This document shows, piece by piece, positions 26,558 through 37,118 of a stretch of 64,000 nt of DNA. Origin of the DNA: Vibrio tasmaniensis. GTDB taxonomy: Bacteria; Pseudomonadota; Gammaproteobacteria; Enterobacterales; Vibrionaceae. The position numbers and the translations under genes were made by a program. The number at the start of each line of letters is the position of its first letter. The stretch's first letter is position 1. Location: positions 1,302,001 to 1,366,000 of the forward strand of contig NZ_AP025510.1 of the NCBI RefSeq assembly GCF_024347635.1, read 5' to 3'. The notes beneath the pieces are model-generated. The model did no database searches and had not been told where the DNA came from. It saw only the letters and a program-made list of their open reading frames with translations.

Positions 26558-28090
26558 CTAAAAACTTGACAGTGTACCTTCTGGCATTAAGTGGTTATGA
26601 ACGGATAACTTGAGTAACAGGTTAGCTTGCTCAATATCTGGAGCAAAATATCTGTCTTTGTCGTAGAAGCTCACTTTTTCACGCAAAATTTGCTTGGCTT
26701 CTTCCACACGAGGGGAAGATAGATTAGGCGCTCGGAAGTCTAGCCCTTGCGCTGCTGCTAAATATTCTACTGCTAATATCCCACGGGTATTTTCAGCCAT
26801 GTATCTAAGCCTACGGGCGGCAAAGGTGGCCATTGATACGTGGTCTTCTTGGTTTGCAGAAGTAGGTAGGCTGTCTATTGATGCTGGGTGAGCCAATGTT
26901 TTGTTCTCACTAGCGAGTGCTGCAGAGGTAACCTGAGCAATCATAAAGCCCGAGTTCACGCCGCCGTTATCGACCAAGAAAGGTGGAAGTTTGCTTAGCG
27001 CACTATCAATCAACAACGCCATTCTACGCTCTGACAAGCTACCGATTTCGGCAATGGCCAATGCAAGGTTATCCGCAGCCATTGCGACGGGCTCTGCGTG
27101 GAAGTTACCACCTGAAATGATGTCGCCATCGTCAGCGAAAACCAGTGGGTTGTCGGATACGGCATTTGCTTCAATGTTTAAGGTTTCTGCTGAATTACGA
27201 ATCTGCTGTAAACAAGCACCCATCACTTGAGGCTGACAACGCAGCGAGTAAGGGTCTTGAACCTTTTCACAACAAGTGTGTGATTCGCCAATTTCACTCT
27301 TTTGATCAAGCATATGGCGGTAAGCAAGTGCTGCATCCATCTGGCCACGATGACCACGAACGCGGTGTATACGAGGATCAAACGGACGACGACTACCTAG
27401 CGCTGCCTCAACAGACATTGCACCACACACGGTTGCAGACGCGAATAAGTCTTCAGCTGCGAATAGACCTTCTAATGCAAATGCTGTCGATGCTTGTGTG
27501 CCGTTTAACAGCGCTAAACCTTCTTTAGGTGCTAGCGTGATTGGCTCTAAGCCCGCTATTTGCATTGCTTCTAAGCCTGTGATGATTTTGCCGTTGTGGC
27601 GTGCTTGGCCTTCACCTAGTAGAACTGTACTCATGTGTGCAAGGGGAGCGAGGTCTCCTGAAGCGCCAACTGAGCCTTTCTGTGGCACACATGGGTAAAC
27701 CTGCGCGTTCACTAGATCGATAAGAGCGTTGATTACCTTGAGTCGGATACCTGAGTAACCACGAGACAAGCTGTTAATCTTGAGCACCATCATCAAACGC
27801 ACAGTTTCATCAGACATGAATTTACCGATGCCCGCTGCGTGAGAAAGCACGATACTTTTCTGTAGTACTTCTAAATCTTCAGGGGCGATTTTGGTATTTG
27901 CTAACAAGCCAAAACCCGTATTGATGCCATACACGGTGCGATCTTCAGCAATCACTTGCTCGACAACGTGCATGCTTGCTTCAATATCAGGAATGGCTGC
28001 AGGATCGAGTGATAAGTTCACAGGGCTACGGCTAATCTTACGAAGTTCAGGCAGGCCTAGAAGTCCTGGTTTAAGTAATAAATTCAACAT
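26558..28090 (-). CDS. hutH: Histidine ammonia-lyase
   Basis: A 510-residue enzyme that deaminates L-histidine to urocanate, the first step of histidine use. The Ala-Ser-Gly triad that cyclises to the MIO cofactor is in [14 protein letters not shown] (143-145 from this start). [12 protein letters not shown] and [14 protein letters not shown] are further family blocks. ATG 28090 has GGAG six bases upstream and is preferred over the ATG at 28105 that overlaps the hutU stop codon. Last gene of hutIGUH. Confidence 0.95.
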   Translation of the reverse strand: MLNLLLKPGLLGLPELRKISRSPVNLSLDPAAIPDIEASMHVVEQVIAEDRTVYGINTGFGLLANTKIAPEDLEVLQKSIVLSHAAGIGKFMSDETVRLMMVLKINSLSRGYSGIRLKVINALIDLVNAQVYPCVPQKGSVGASGDLAPLAHMSTVLLGEGQARHNGKIITGLEAMQIAGLEPITLAPKEGLALLNGTQASTAFALEGLFAAEDLFASATVCGAMSVEAALGSRRPFDPRIHRVRGHRGQMDAALAYRHMLDQKSEIGESHTCCEKVQDPYSLRCQPQVMGACLQQIRNSAETLNIEANAVSDNPLVFADDGDIISGGNFHAEPVAMAADNLALAIAEIGSLSERRMALLIDSALSKLPPFLVDNGGVNSGFMIAQVTSAALASENKTLAHPASIDSLPTSANQEDHVSMATFAARRLRYMAENTRGILAVEYLAAAQGLDFRAPNLSSPRVEEAKQILREKVSFYDKDRYFAPDIEQANLLLKLSVHNHLMPEGTLSSF

Positions 28091-28104
28091 GTTTTCTCCA
28101 GACA

Positions 28105-29799
28105 TTAAAGGCGACGAAGTTCTTCGTTTAGCATAGGTAAATCAAGCTTCTGCTTTTGAGCACACTGCTTGGCAATATCGTAACCCGCATCAGCATGACG
28201 CATAACGCCAGTGGCCGGATCATTGTGAAGTACACGAGCAATACGTTGCGATGCATCTTCACTGCCATCACAACAAATCACCATACCTGAGTGTTGTGAG
28301 AAGCCCATGCCAACGCCGCCACCGTGGTGCAGAGAAACCCATGTTGCGCCGCCTGCAGTATTTAGCAGAGCGTTCAATAGAGGCCAATCTGATACAGCAT
28401 CTGATCCATCCATCATGCCTTCTGTTTCGCGGTTCGGGCTTGCAACTGAACCTGAATCTAGGTGGTCACGACCGATAACAACCGGTGCTTTCAGTTCACC
28501 ATTTTTAACCATTTCATTGAATGCTTGGCCTAAACGTTCACGATCTTTCAAGCCAACCCAACAAATACGAGCAGGTAGGCCTTGGAACTGAATGCGTTCA
28601 CGTGCCATGTCTAGCCAGTTGTGTAGATGTGGGTTGTCTGGAATCAGTTCTTTTACTTTTTGGTCTGTTTTGTAGATGTCTTCTGGGTCGCCGGATAGGG
28701 CAGCCCAACGGAATGGTCCGATGCCTTCACAGAATAAAGGACGAATATAAGCAGGAACGAAGCCTGGGAAATCAAATGCGTTTTCCACACCTTCTTCAAG
28801 TGCCATTTGACGAATGTTGTTGCCGTAATCTACGGTCGCAGCGCCACGGTATTGAAGATCTAGCATAGCTTGTACTTGAATCGCCATTGATTGCTTAGCG
28901 GCTTTCACCACTTTCGCTTCATCAATGGTGCGCTCTTGCGCTGCTTTCTCCATCGTCCAACCTTGAGGCAAGTAACCGTTCAGTGGATCGTGGGCAGAGG
29001 TTTGGTCAGTCACTACGTCAGGTGTGATATTGCGTTCAACTAGTTCTGGGAATATGTCTGCAGCGTTACCTAGTAGGCCAACAGAGATTGGTGTGTCTGA
29101 TTCTTTAATCATAGTCATCGCTTCATCGATGCTGGTGGCTTTTTTGTCGACATAACCAGTACGCAAGCGGTAATCGATTCGTGATTCGTCACATTCAACC
29201 GCAATCATCGAGAAACCTGCCATTGTTGCAGCAAGAGGTTGAGCACCACCCATACCGCCAAGACCACCTGTTAGAACCCACTTGCCGTTTGCTTCGCCTT
29301 GGAAGTGTTTCTTCGCGATAGCGACAAACGTTTCATAAGTGCCTTGGACGATGCCTTGTGAACCAATGTAAATCCAGCTGCCTGCTGTCATTTGGCCGTA
29401 CATCATCAAGCCTTCTTTATCGAGCTCGTTGAAGTGTTCCCAGTTCGCCCAGTGTGGAACAAGGTTAGAATTCGCTATCAGTACGCGAGGTGCGTTTTTA
29501 TGAGTCGGGAACACGCCTACAGGTTTACCTGATTGAACAAGCAGCGTTTGGTCGTCTTCTAAACGCTCTAATACTTCAACAATCTTGTCATAACATTTCC
29601 AATCACGCGCAGCGCGACCAATACCACCATACACAACCAGTGCATGTGGGTGTTCTGCCACATCAGGGTCTAGGTTATTCATCAGCATACGCAGTGGTGC
29701 TTCTGTTAACCAAGATTTAGCGCGCAAAGTGGTGCCATGAGGTGCGCGAATTTCGCGAGTCGTGTCGAGACGAGGGTCACTGTTGTGGTGTTCCGTCAT
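28105..29799 (-). CDS. hutU: Urocanate hydratase
   Basis: A 564-residue NAD-containing enzyme that converts urocanate to imidazolone propionate. Signatures: ARDWKCYD and [28 protein letters not shown], which forms part of the NAD site; [23 protein letters not shown] near the C-terminus, with the active-site Cys region. AAGGAA precedes its ATG. It follows hutG after 66 bp that contain a short GTAGTT hexamer repeat (29831-29850), the largest gap in the operon. Confidence 0.95.
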   Translation of the reverse strand: MTEHHNSDPRLDTTREIRAPHGTTLRAKSWLTEAPLRMLMNNLDPDVAEHPHALVVYGGIGRAARDWKCYDKIVEVLERLEDDQTLLVQSGKPVGVFPTHKNAPRVLIANSNLVPHWANWEHFNELDKEGLMMYGQMTAGSWIYIGSQGIVQGTYETFVAIAKKHFQGEANGKWVLTGGLGGMGGAQPLAATMAGFSMIAVECDESRIDYRLRTGYVDKKATSIDEAMTMIKESDTPISVGLLGNAADIFPELVERNITPDVVTDQTSAHDPLNGYLPQGWTMEKAAQERTIDEAKVVKAAKQSMAIQVQAMLDLQYRGAATVDYGNNIRQMALEEGVENAFDFPGFVPAYIRPLFCEGIGPFRWAALSGDPEDIYKTDQKVKELIPDNPHLHNWLDMARERIQFQGLPARICWVGLKDRERLGQAFNEMVKNGELKAPVVIGRDHLDSGSVASPNRETEGMMDGSDAVSDWPLLNALLNTAGGATWVSLHHGGGVGMGFSQHSGMVICCDGSEDASQRIARVLHNDPATGVMRHADAGYDIAKQCAQKQKLDLPMLNEELRRL

Positions 29800-29865
29800 T
29801 TTGGAATTCCTTCTGTTTCACGTTATATCGTTGTAGTTGTAGTTGTAGTTATCGGTATAGCTGGA

Positions 29866-30930
29866 TTAGTCGCTGGCCATTGCACTGGCTATATCCCAAC
29901 ACAAACGTGCAGCCAATCGAGCCGTTTGGCCATCGATGTCGTAGTCTGGGTTGTATTCCGCAATGTCCGCGATAATGAGTTTTTCACTGTGTTTGAAAAT
30001 CTGTTCTAGAAAAGGAGCAAGTGCTTCATAGCTCACGCCTCTTGCCGCTGGTGCACTTACACCCGGTGCTGTCGCTGCTGGGAATACGTCTAGGTCTATA
30101 GTGAGATAGAGGTAATCACACTCAGCGATGAATTTTTGTAACTTAACCAGTTGAGCGACTTGGTTTATTTGGGTCATGTTGCGGTCGTGTTCATACCAAA
30201 CACCTAGCTGGTCGGCTTTATTGAACAGCGCTTTGGTATTGCTGGCAGCACTCACACCAAGACAAGCGTAATGAAACGGCCACTGATGTGTGTGGCAGTA
30301 ATCGCTGATCTGATTAAAAGGCGTACCTGAACTGGGTTTAACATCTGCAATGTCGCTTTCGAATTCTCTAAGATCAAAGTGAGCATCAAAATTAACGATG
30401 CCGAGCTTAGGTTTCTGTTCTGGCTGATCTTTATCAAGGTGTTCTGCTTTATGTAGATCTTCCACTTTATGCAAATGTTCAGCGAGGCCTTGGAACGATG
30501 CCCAAGCCACTTCGTGACCACCGCCAAGGGTAATCACTTTGCTGGTTGCTAAAGCATTGGCAATCACAGAAGCACACTGTTTTTGACTGACTTCTAATTG
30601 ACCATCATTGCACTCGATATCACCAAGGTCAGCAATGTATGCGTCATTGTGCCAAGCCATATTAGCCAACGCTTGACGAATCAGGTTAGGTGCTTGTTTC
30701 GCGCCTACGCGTCCTTTATTTCTTGCAACTCCAGCATCGCTGGCAAAGCCGACCAAGGCGATGGCACGGTCATTAAGCTCGTTACTTAAGCCACTATGTT
30801 GCACTTGCTTGGTAATGTGATGTACGCGTGTGCCGAGTGCGCCATCTTCAAGATCATTGCGTCCCGTCCACACGAAGTTATGTACGGTTTCTGAGTTCTT
30901 TTGAATGCCGTTGGAATTAGATTGAGTCAT
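29866..30930 (-). CDS. hutG: Formimidoylglutamase
   Basis: Binuclear manganese hydrolase of the ureohydrolase family, 354 residues from ATG 30930. It hydrolyses N-formimidoyl-L-glutamate to glutamate and formamide, the last step here. Metal-binding motifs are [18 protein letters not shown] and [14 protein letters not shown]. The frame is open further upstream, but ATG 30930 lies within the hutI 3' end, giving a 14-base overlap (ATGACTCAATCTAA) that implies translational coupling. An insertion between the first and second motifs is unusually rich in Lys, Glu and His repeats ([13 protein letters not shown]). Confidence 0.92.
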   Translation of the reverse strand: MTQSNSNGIQKNSETVHNFVWTGRNDLEDGALGTRVHHITKQVQHSGLSNELNDRAIALVGFASDAGVARNKGRVGAKQAPNLIRQALANMAWHNDAYIADLGDIECNDGQLEVSQKQCASVIANALATSKVITLGGGHEVAWASFQGLAEHLHKVEDLHKAEHLDKDQPEQKPKLGIVNFDAHFDLREFESDIADVKPSSGTPFNQISDYCHTHQWPFHYACLGVSAASNTKALFNKADQLGVWYEHDRNMTQINQVAQLVKLQKFIAECDYLYLTIDLDVFPAATAPGVSAPAARGVSYEALAPFLEQIFKHSEKLIIADIAEYNPDYDIDGQTARLAARLCWDIASAMASD

Positions 30931-32167
30931 GACACACCTCGCCGTTAACAATGCGTTTATGCAGATGAGGAACACCAACTTGATAGCTTAAGTCGGCAGG
31001 GTGCTCGATATTCCAGATAGCTAAATCAGCGGCATAACCAACTTCAATTTTGCCTTTAGTTTGTGAGTCGCCAATAGCAGCCGCAGCATGACAAGTCACA
31101 CCACGCAGTGCTTCTTCAGGCGTCGTGCCAAATAAGGTGCAGCTCATGTTCATCATCAGCGTTAAATCAGCAAAGGGAGACGTGCCGGGGTTTAGGTCGG
31201 TCGCGATCGCCATTGGAATGTTGTGTTCACGAAGTAGGGCAACGGGCGGTTGTTGAGTCTCTTTCAAGAAATAGAAAGCACCGGGTAGCAAGGTGGCAAC
31301 TGTGCCTGATTCCGCCAGTGCCTTTACACCAACTTCATCTAAGTACTCAACATGGTCAACAGATAGAGCACCGTATTTAGCTGCAAGCGCGCTGCCACCC
31401 ATATTCGAAAGTTGTTCAGTGTGGCCTTTAATCGCTAGCCCATGCGCTTTGGCTGCTGCAAAGACACGTTCGGTTTGTTCTAGGTTGAAGCCGATAGATT
31501 CGCAGAACACGTCAACTGCATCGGCGAGCCCTTTCTCTGCAGCTTTAGGAATGATCTCTTGGCAAACCAGATCGATATAGCTGTCCGGTTGTTCTTTATA
31601 TTCAGGTGGCACAGCATGCGCTGCAAGGAGAGTGGTGGTGATCTTAATTCGGCGATGATTCTCTAACGCTTTAGCTGCGCGTAACATCTTGAGTTCATCA
31701 TCAAGCGTTAAACCATAGCCAGATTTTACTTCGATGCTGGTTACGCCACTTCTTAGCAGACCATCTAGTCTAGGTAGTGCCATTTCAACTAGTTCGGATT
31801 CTTGCGCTGCGCGTGTCGCGGTTACTGTCGCAAGAATGCCGCCGCCTTGCTTGGCGATGTCGGTGTAAGAAACACCATTCAAACGTTGCTCAAACTCGTT
31901 GGCACGATTACCCGCAAATACGAGATGAGTGTGGCAATCAATTAACCCAGGTGTTACTAGTTTGTTCTTGCAATCATAGATGATGTAATCCGCAGAGCTA
32001 CCTGTGCTCAGTTGTTCTAACTCAGAAGCAAGTGCGCCTTGGTTTGAACAAGAGATGGACACGATCTTACCGTTTCCGATAACGATATCTTGAGGGGAAG
32101 AGGGCTGATAACCGTCGACTCCCGAGCTCATGGAGACCACTCGTGCGTTTTTGAGGATCAAATTCAT
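30917..32167 (-). CDS. hutI: Imidazolonepropionase
   Basis: A 416-residue amidohydrolase that opens imidazolone propionate to N-formimidoyl-glutamate. It has the amidohydrolase entry motif [22 protein letters not shown], the metal ligand in [18 protein letters not shown], and [13 protein letters not shown] 32167 with AGGTGA just upstream is preferred over the GTG two codons earlier. First gene of hutIGUH; a HutC-type dyad lies 30 bp upstream. Confidence 0.93.
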   Translation of the reverse strand: MNLILKNARVVSMSSGVDGYQPSSPQDIVIGNGKIVSISCSNQGALASELEQLSTGSSADYIIYDCKNKLVTPGLIDCHTHLVFAGNRANEFEQRLNGVSYTDIAKQGGGILATVTATRAAQESELVEMALPRLDGLLRSGVTSIEVKSGYGLTLDDELKMLRAAKALENHRRIKITTTLLAAHAVPPEYKEQPDSYIDLVCQEIIPKAAEKGLADAVDVFCESIGFNLEQTERVFAAAKAHGLAIKGHTEQLSNMGGSALAAKYGALSVDHVEYLDEVGVKALAESGTVATLLPGAFYFLKETQQPPVALLREHNIPMAIATDLNPGTSPFADLTLMMNMSCTLFGTTPEEALRGVTCHAAAAIGDSQTKGKIEVGYAADLAIWNIEHPADLSYQVGVPHLHKRIVNGEVCHDSI

Positions 32168-32196
32168 AATCACCTAGATCTTTGCTAAACATTAAA

Positions 32197-32210
32197 TGTA
32201 TATACAAATA
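32197..32210. promoter_or_regulatory. Candidate HutC operator before hutI
   Basis: TGTATATACAAATA contains the perfect dyad TGTATATACA, as in HutC operators of other bacteria (TTGTATATACAA type). It shares TATACAAATA with the site before hutC. Confidence 0.6.
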
Positions 32211-32280
32211 AATAGGCTAAACGCTGACCCGAATCAAGTCGATGTTGCAAAAATGTGATCGGCGATCAGGATGATGTTCT

Positions 32281-32994
32281 TTAATTTAGAAGTATCTTGG
32301 AGCTTAATTTGTACTTAGAACCAGGATGGTAGAGCAATGCAAAGCTGATGAGGCGCTCTTTACTCCATGTTCTTCTATTCAAAAGAAGGCAAGGCTCTGA
32401 TTCAGATAGTTTTAGTGACGTTCTGATTTGAGAGTCAGGAATAATGGCTTCAACCGTGTGCTCGATAGCACTTAACGGGCAGCTTTTTGAAAGGTATTCG
32501 TTGGGTGTAGAGGTTGAAAAGTCTTGCTCTAGGTATTTTGGTGCGGCTTGCGAGTTCACCCAGCGCGCTTCCAATTGAATCGGTGTGTTGTCAGCAAAGT
32601 GGATGATTTCACTATAGAATAGTTCGGCATTGATCATCACACCTAACCGTGTAGCGGTGCTTTCATCTGCCTTGATGCTCTTGTGCTTGATAACCTGGCT
32701 AGCATACGTTTGACCTCGGTCTTTGATCTCTTGCGCGATGTTGTTGATATCAAGTAGGGGAGATTGCGCTTTTTCGTCAGGCTCACAAACAAAAGTACCA
32801 AGCCTTGGCTTCCTGATGAGTTTGCCTTCAGACACCAGATCTCGAATGGCTTTATTGACCGTCATTCTGCTCACTTTGAACTGCTCGGTGAGTTCGAGCT
32901 CTGTGGTTATCTGGTAACCCACTGGCCAGTGACCACTAGTGATATTGTCGTCTATGAACTGTTTTATCTGAAGGTAGAGCGGTGCTTTCGACAT
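32281..32994 (-). CDS. hutC: Histidine-utilisation repressor, GntR/HutC family
   Basis: A 237-residue regulator with an N-terminal GntR winged helix (about 5-70: LTEQFKVSRMTVNKAIRDLVSEGKLIRKPRLGTFV) and a C-terminal UTRA ligand domain (about 85-235) ending with LLNRRTWSKERLISFALLYHPGSKYKL. HutC proteins bind urocanate, which releases them from hut promoters. It lies just upstream of hutI on the same strand with 107 bp between, and both its own promoter and that of hutI carry TATACAAATA, so autoregulation is likely. Confidence 0.9.
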   Translation of the reverse strand: MSKAPLYLQIKQFIDDNITSGHWPVGYQITTELELTEQFKVSRMTVNKAIRDLVSEGKLIRKPRLGTFVCEPDEKAQSPLLDINNIAQEIKDRGQTYASQVIKHKSIKADESTATRLGVMINAELFYSEIIHFADNTPIQLEARWVNSQAAPKYLEQDFSTSTPNEYLSKSCPLSAIEHTVEAIIPDSQIRTSLKLSESEPCLLLNRRTWSKERLISFALLYHPGSKYKLSSKILLN

Positions 32995-33004
32995 AATGAA
33001 ACCT

Positions 33005-33022
33005 TATTTGACTATACAAATA
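33005..33022. promoter_or_regulatory. Candidate HutC operator before hutC
   Basis: TATTTGACTATACAAATA is an imperfect dyad (TATTTG-N6-CAAATA) sharing TATACAAATA with the hutI site, 11 bp before the hutC start codon. Confidence 0.45.
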
Positions 33023-33175
33023 GAGTAACGGATTTATTCACGATTTCAACATTTCCTCGGGCAATATGACTTTATTCAACATAGATGGGGCAAATTGCTT
33101 GATTCTGTGAGGCAAGTGTCGCAAATTGTCACGCAATAACTATTCGTAAATCAGATAATTAGAAAGGGAAATAAT

Positions 33176-33919
33176 ATGTTTAAGAAATTAAAGGCCTCGT
33201 TGGGCATCGGTGCAGCAAAGGTTGATACCGTCTTAGATAATATTGAAGTTTTCCAAGGTGGAGAGTTGTCTGGCAATGTTCACATTGTTGGTGGCGACGT
33301 TGAGCAACAAATCGACCTGATCAACTTGGTTCTCAACACAGAAGTAAAAGTAGAAACGGAAGACAGCACCAGCTATGAAACCTTTTCACTGGGTCGTATT
33401 CAAGCTGTAGAGCCTTTCGTTGTCCAACCGGGTGAAACCAAATTGGTGCCATTCCGCCTTAAGTTAAATGACGAAACGCCAGTCACCGCATTGAATGCAC
33501 AAATGAACCAATGCCATGTGTGGGTTGAAACCAACCTAGATATCGGCTTCGCGATTGATCCTAAAGATCGTGACTTTATCTCCGTACACCCACTGCCAAC
33601 AGTCGCTAAAATCATCCAAGGTGTGGAAGCATCGGGAATGGCAATGGTGAAAGCTGATGTAGAGAAGGGCTTCTTAAACGGCAACAGCTTTGCTTCTCGT
33701 TCGGGCTGTTACCAAGAGATTGAATTTCGCAGCGGTGGCTTCATGAATAATAAAGAGATCGAACTGTCATTCATTGTAGAAGGCTCAATGGTTCACTGCT
33801 TAGCTGAAATCGACCGTTCAATGAGCTTCCGCGGCGACCAATACATCTCATTCAGCTTGCCTGCTAACGCTGCCGACTCAGACATCCGCAACGCAGTCTC
33901 AAGAATCATGAGTGCATAG
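33176..33919 (+). CDS. Spo0M-like (SpoOM) protein, arrestin fold
   Basis: A 247-residue protein of the SpoOM family: MFKKLKASLGIGAAKVDTVLD, then ELSGNVHIVGGDVEQQIDLINLVLNTEV, typical of the N-terminal arrestin-like beta sandwich, and a second sandwich to the end with EIEFRSGGFMNNKEIELSFIVEG. In Bacillus Spo0M influences sporulation and cell shape; the role in nonsporulating gammaproteobacteria is not known. GGGA precedes ATG. Monocistronic with a terminator. Confidence 0.85.
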   Translation: MFKKLKASLGIGAAKVDTVLDNIEVFQGGELSGNVHIVGGDVEQQIDLINLVLNTEVKVETEDSTSYETFSLGRIQAVEPFVVQPGETKLVPFRLKLNDETPVTALNAQMNQCHVWVETNLDIGFAIDPKDRDFISVHPLPTVAKIIQGVEASGMAMVKADVEKGFLNGNSFASRSGCYQEIEFRSGGFMNNKEIELSFIVEGSMVHCLAEIDRSMSFRGDQYISFSLPANAADSDIRNAVSRIMSA

Positions 33920-33972
33920 TTACCTTTCTTTTAGTAGTCACTCTGTCTATTGATGGAGACAATACGATTTCT

Positions 33973-34001
33973 AAAGCCGAACTTACCCGTTCGGCTTTTT
34001 T
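33973..34001 (+). terminator. Terminator of the Spo0M-like gene
   Basis: AAAGCCGAAC (33973-33982) pairs with GTTCGGCTTT (33989-33998), then a T run to 34001. Confidence 0.85.
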
Positions 34002-34255
34002 ATAAATAAAGAGAAAGGATCAGTCATTGAAAATTAGGTCTAGGCGATGGAAGGAGCTATATAGAAGAGACATTTTGGTCATGTAGTCTTTGTAGTGCTG
34101 TGGGACTAACATTGTCATTTCATATAATTTCGTTACAATGTTCGGCTACTCACAAACGGGGCATCTGTATTTGCTTTTATGTGGGTATCTTTATTATGCA
34201 TATATCTCCGATCAACATACTTGTTGGTTGAAAAACATATATTAAACATTTTCAT

Positions 34256-34276
34256 GTGTTGCTTGGTGTGCAACAC
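34256..34276 (+). promoter_or_regulatory. thrS translational operator: anticodon-arm mimic
   Basis: A seven-base-pair perfect stem, GTGTTGC (34256-34262) with GCAACAC (34270-34276), closes a seven-base loop TTGGTGT. Read as an anticodon loop, position 33 is U and positions 34-36 are GGU, the anticodon of tRNA-Thr(GGU). It ends seven bases before the AAAGGA ribosome binding site of thrS. In E. coli ThrRS represses its own mRNA by binding such an arm (there with CGU). Confidence 0.75.
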
Positions 34277-34294
34277 CACTGTAAAGGACAAATA

Positions 34295-36223
34295 ATGCCA
34301 ATTATTACTCTTCCTGACGGTAGTCAGCGTCAATTTGACAACCCTGTATCAACTCTAGATGTTGCCTTATCAATCGGTCCTGGTCTTGCGAAAGCAACCA
34401 TTGCTGGTCGTGTAGATGGCGAGCGTGTTGATGCTTGTGATCTTATCGAAAACGATGCAAGCCTAGAAATCATCACTGCTAAAGATGAAGTTGATGGCCT
34501 TGAGATCGTTCGTCACTCTTGTGCTCACCTTTTAGGTCACGCGATTAAGCAGCTTTTTCCAGAAGCGAAAATGGCGATCGGTCCTACCATCGATAACGGT
34601 TTCTACTACGATATCGACCTTGAGCACTCTCTAACGCAAGAAGATCTAGAAAAGATTGAAAAGCGTATGAAAGAGCTAGCGAAGACCAAGTATCAGGTTG
34701 TTAAGAAGAAAGTTAGCTGGCAGGAAGCGCGTGACGCATTCGAAGCTCGCGGCGAGACTTACAAGATTGAAATCTTGGATGAGAACGTTTCTAAAGACGA
34801 TCGTCCAGGCCTGTACCATCATGAAGAATACATCGATATGTGTCGTGGTCCACACGTTCCACATATGGGCTTCTGCCAACACTTCACGTTACTTAACGTA
34901 GCGGGTGCTTACTGGCGTGGCAACAGTGACAACAAGATGCTTCAACGTATCTACGGCACTGCATTCCACGACAAGAAAGCGCTTAAGGCTCACCTAGTGC
35001 GCCTAGAAGAAGCGGCTAAGCGTGATCACCGTAAAATCGGTAAGCACTTAGATCTATTCCACATGCAGCAAGAAGCACCAGGCATGGTGTTCTGGCATCA
35101 CAATGGTTGGACTATCTTCCGTGAGCTAGAAGTATTTATTCGTCAGAAGCTGACTGAGTACGATTACCAAGAAGTTAAAGGCCCATTAATGATGGACCGT
35201 GTTCTTTGGGAACGTTCTGGTCACTGGGATAAGTACGCTGAAGCGATGTTCACTACTTCTTCAGAGAACCGTGAATACGCGATTAAGCCAATGAACTGTC
35301 CTGGTCATGTTCAAATCTTTAACCAAGGTTTGAAATCTTACCGTGATCTACCGCTACGTATGGCTGAGTTCGGCTCATGTCACCGTAACGAGCCGTCTGG
35401 CGCACTTCACGGCATTATGCGTGTTCGTGGCTTCACTCAAGATGATGCTCACGTATTCTGTACTGAAGACCAAGTTCAGCAAGAAGTTAAAGCTTGTATT
35501 GAAATGGTTTACGATACTTACACAACTTTCGGTTTCGAAAACATTGTTGTTAAGCTATCTACTCGTCCAGAACAGCGCGTAGGTTCAGACGAAATGTGGG
35601 ACCGTGCAGAGGCCGATCTTAAGCAAGCGCTTGAGGCGATGGAGATTGCATACGAGATTCAAGAAGGCGAGGGTGCGTTCTACGGACCTAAGATTGAATT
35701 TACTTTGCATGATTGTTTGGACCGCGCATGGCAATGTGGTACAGTGCAGCTCGATTTTGCATTACCAGAACGTTTAGGTGCAACTTACGTAGGTGAAGAT
35801 AACGAGCGTCACACGCCAGTTATGATCCACCGCGCGATTTTAGGTTCACTAGAACGCTTCATCGGTATTCTTATTGAAGAATACGCTGGCTTCTTCCCAA
35901 CGTGGTTGGCGCCAGAACAAGCAATTGTTATGGGCATTACAGACAAACAGTCTGAATATGTACAAGAAATTGCGAAAAAACTGCAAAAAAGTGGATTTAG
36001 AGTCAAAGCAGACTTGAGAAATGAGAAGATTGGCTTTAAAATCCGCGAACATACTTTGAAACGTGTACCGTTCATGCTTGTGTGTGGTGACCAAGAAATG
36101 GAAGCCGGCGAAATTGCAGTACGTACACGTAAAGGTAAGGACCTTGGCAAATTTAAAGTGGATGACTTTATTTCATACATCCAAGCCGAGGTTTCAAACC
36201 GTAAGCTCAATCTGGAGGAATAG
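34295..36223 (+). CDS. thrS: Threonyl-tRNA synthetase
   Basis: A 642-residue class II synthetase, matching the E. coli length. Order: TGS domain (about 1-62, [14 protein letters not shown]), editing domain with the [10 protein letters not shown] motif, catalytic core with [12 protein letters not shown] (zinc Cys) and [31 protein letters not shown] (motif 2), motif 3 near [14 protein letters not shown], and the anticodon-binding domain to the end. ATG 34295 follows AAAGGA; the frame open before it covers the regulatory hairpin. Two bases separate its stop from the infC start, whose ribosome binding site lies inside thrS. Confidence 0.97.
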   Translation: MPIITLPDGSQRQFDNPVSTLDVALSIGPGLAKATIAGRVDGERVDACDLIENDASLEIITAKDEVDGLEIVRHSCAHLLGHAIKQLFPEAKMAIGPTIDNGFYYDIDLEHSLTQEDLEKIEKRMKELAKTKYQVVKKKVSWQEARDAFEARGETYKIEILDENVSKDDRPGLYHHEEYIDMCRGPHVPHMGFCQHFTLLNVAGAYWRGNSDNKMLQRIYGTAFHDKKALKAHLVRLEEAAKRDHRKIGKHLDLFHMQQEAPGMVFWHHNGWTIFRELEVFIRQKLTEYDYQEVKGPLMMDRVLWERSGHWDKYAEAMFTTSSENREYAIKPMNCPGHVQIFNQGLKSYRDLPLRMAEFGSCHRNEPSGALHGIMRVRGFTQDDAHVFCTEDQVQQEVKACIEMVYDTYTTFGFENIVVKLSTRPEQRVGSDEMWDRAEADLKQALEAMEIAYEIQEGEGAFYGPKIEFTLHDCLDRAWQCGTVQLDFALPERLGATYVGEDNERHTPVMIHRAILGSLERFIGILIEEYAGFFPTWLAPEQAIVMGITDKQSEYVQEIAKKLQKSGFRVKADLRNEKIGFKIREHTLKRVPFMLVCGDQEMEAGEIAVRTRKGKDLGKFKVDDFISYIQAEVSNRKLNLEE

Positions 36224-36225
36224 CT

Positions 36226-36777
36226 ATTAAAGGCGGAAGACGTGGCCAACAACCGGCCAAACAAAACCAGCACCGTTTAAACGGTGACATTCGTGGCGTT
36301 CGTGAAGTGCGTCTAACTGGCGCAGACGGCGAAGCTGTTGGTGTAGTAACAATCGCTGAAGCGATGGAAGCTGCAAATGAAGCTGGTATGGATCTTGTAG
36401 AGATCAGCCCTAACGCCGAGCCGCCAGTTTGTCGTGTGATGGACTACGGTAAGTTCCTCTTCGAGAAGAGCAAAGCTGCGAAAGAGCAGAAGAAAAAGCA
36501 AAAGCAGGTTCAGATCAAGGAAATTAAATTCCGACCTGGAACTGATATTGGAGACTATCAGGTAAAACTACGCAACCTGACTGGTTTCCTTGAAGACGGC
36601 AACAAAGTGAAGGTAACAATTCGCTTCCGTGGCCGCGAAATGGCTCACCAAGAAATCGGTGTTGACGTTCTTAATCGTTTGAAAGTAGATACTGAAGAAT
36701 TTGCAGTTGTCGAATCTTTCCCAACGAGAATTGAAGGTCGCCAGATGATCATGGTGTTGGCCCCTAAAAAGAAGTAA
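36226..36777 (+). CDS. infC: Translation initiation factor IF-3, ATT start codon
   Basis: IF-3 of 183 residues, which prevents subunit joining and proofreads initiator tRNA pairing. The frame begins at ATT 36226 (peptide [21 protein letters not shown]), preceded by GGAGGA at 36214-36219 inside the thrS 3' end. The first ATG or GTG in frame (36307) would cut off the conserved N-terminal sequence, so ATT is the real start, as the AUU start in E. coli infC. IF-3 discriminates against non-canonical starts, so this start gives autoregulation. The linker [28 protein letters not shown] and the C-terminal domain are intact. Confidence 0.95.
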   Translation: MKGGRRGQQPAKQNQHRLNGDIRGVREVRLTGADGEAVGVVTIAEAMEAANEAGMDLVEISPNAEPPVCRVMDYGKFLFEKSKAAKEQKKKQKQVQIKEIKFRPGTDIGDYQVKLRNLTGFLEDGNKVKVTIRFRGREMAHQEIGVDVLNRLKVDTEEFAVVESFPTRIEGRQMIMVLAPKKK

Positions 36778-36801
36778 TTAACGGCTTTACAAGTAATTAA
36801 A

Positions 36802-36837
36802 CCTTGCAGCCATAGGCTGTAGGGTTTTATTCGCCCT
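36802..36837 (+). promoter_or_regulatory. Attenuator-like structure in the rpmI leader
   Basis: CCTTGCAGCC (36802-36811) pairs with GGCTGTAGGG (36815-36824), with two G-U pairs, followed by TTTT. A competing pairing, AGGG (36821-36824) with CCCT (36834-36837), would open the base of the stem. It lies in the 104-bp infC-rpmI gap where L20 represses in E. coli. Confidence 0.45.
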
Positions 36838-36881
36838 AATTACTATGTTATTAACAACTCAACAATGCGGAGTTATTCATC

Positions 36882-37076
36882 ATGCCTAAGATGAAAACCA
36901 ACAAAGGTGCTGCTAAGCGTTTCCAGAAAACTGCTGGTGGTATTAAGTTTAAGCACGCTGGTAAACGTCACATCCTGACTAAGCGTACTACTAAGAACAA
37001 GCGTCAGCTTCGTCCGAACTCAATCCTTCCTAAATGTGAAGTGGCTGCAGTTCTACGTATGATGCCATACGCTTAA
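36882..37076 (+). CDS. rpmI: 50S ribosomal protein L35
   Basis: A 64-residue basic ribosomal protein with the L35 signature [40 protein letters not shown] and the C-terminal MMPYA. Part of the infC-rpmI-rplT block; GCGGAG lies before the ATG. Confidence 0.97.
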   Translation: MPKMKTNKGAAKRFQKTAGGIKFKHAGKRHILTKRTTKNKRQLRPNSILPKCEVAAVLRMMPYA

Positions 37077-37118
37077 TTCTTTTTAGTTTATAAATTCGTT
37101 TAGTTTAGGAGAAGCATA

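Larger units (their letters stand above)
33920..34294. other. Spacer and leader before thrS
   Basis: About 375 bp. It holds the terminator of the Spo0M-like gene and an AT-rich promoter region. The thrS leader at its 3' end contains two small hairpins, of which the last copies a tRNA-Thr anticodon arm (34256-34276). Confidence 0.7.

Noticed and set aside
27145..27528. 127-codon plus-strand frame
   Set aside because: Antisense to hutH; no ribosome binding site and no recognisable protein.
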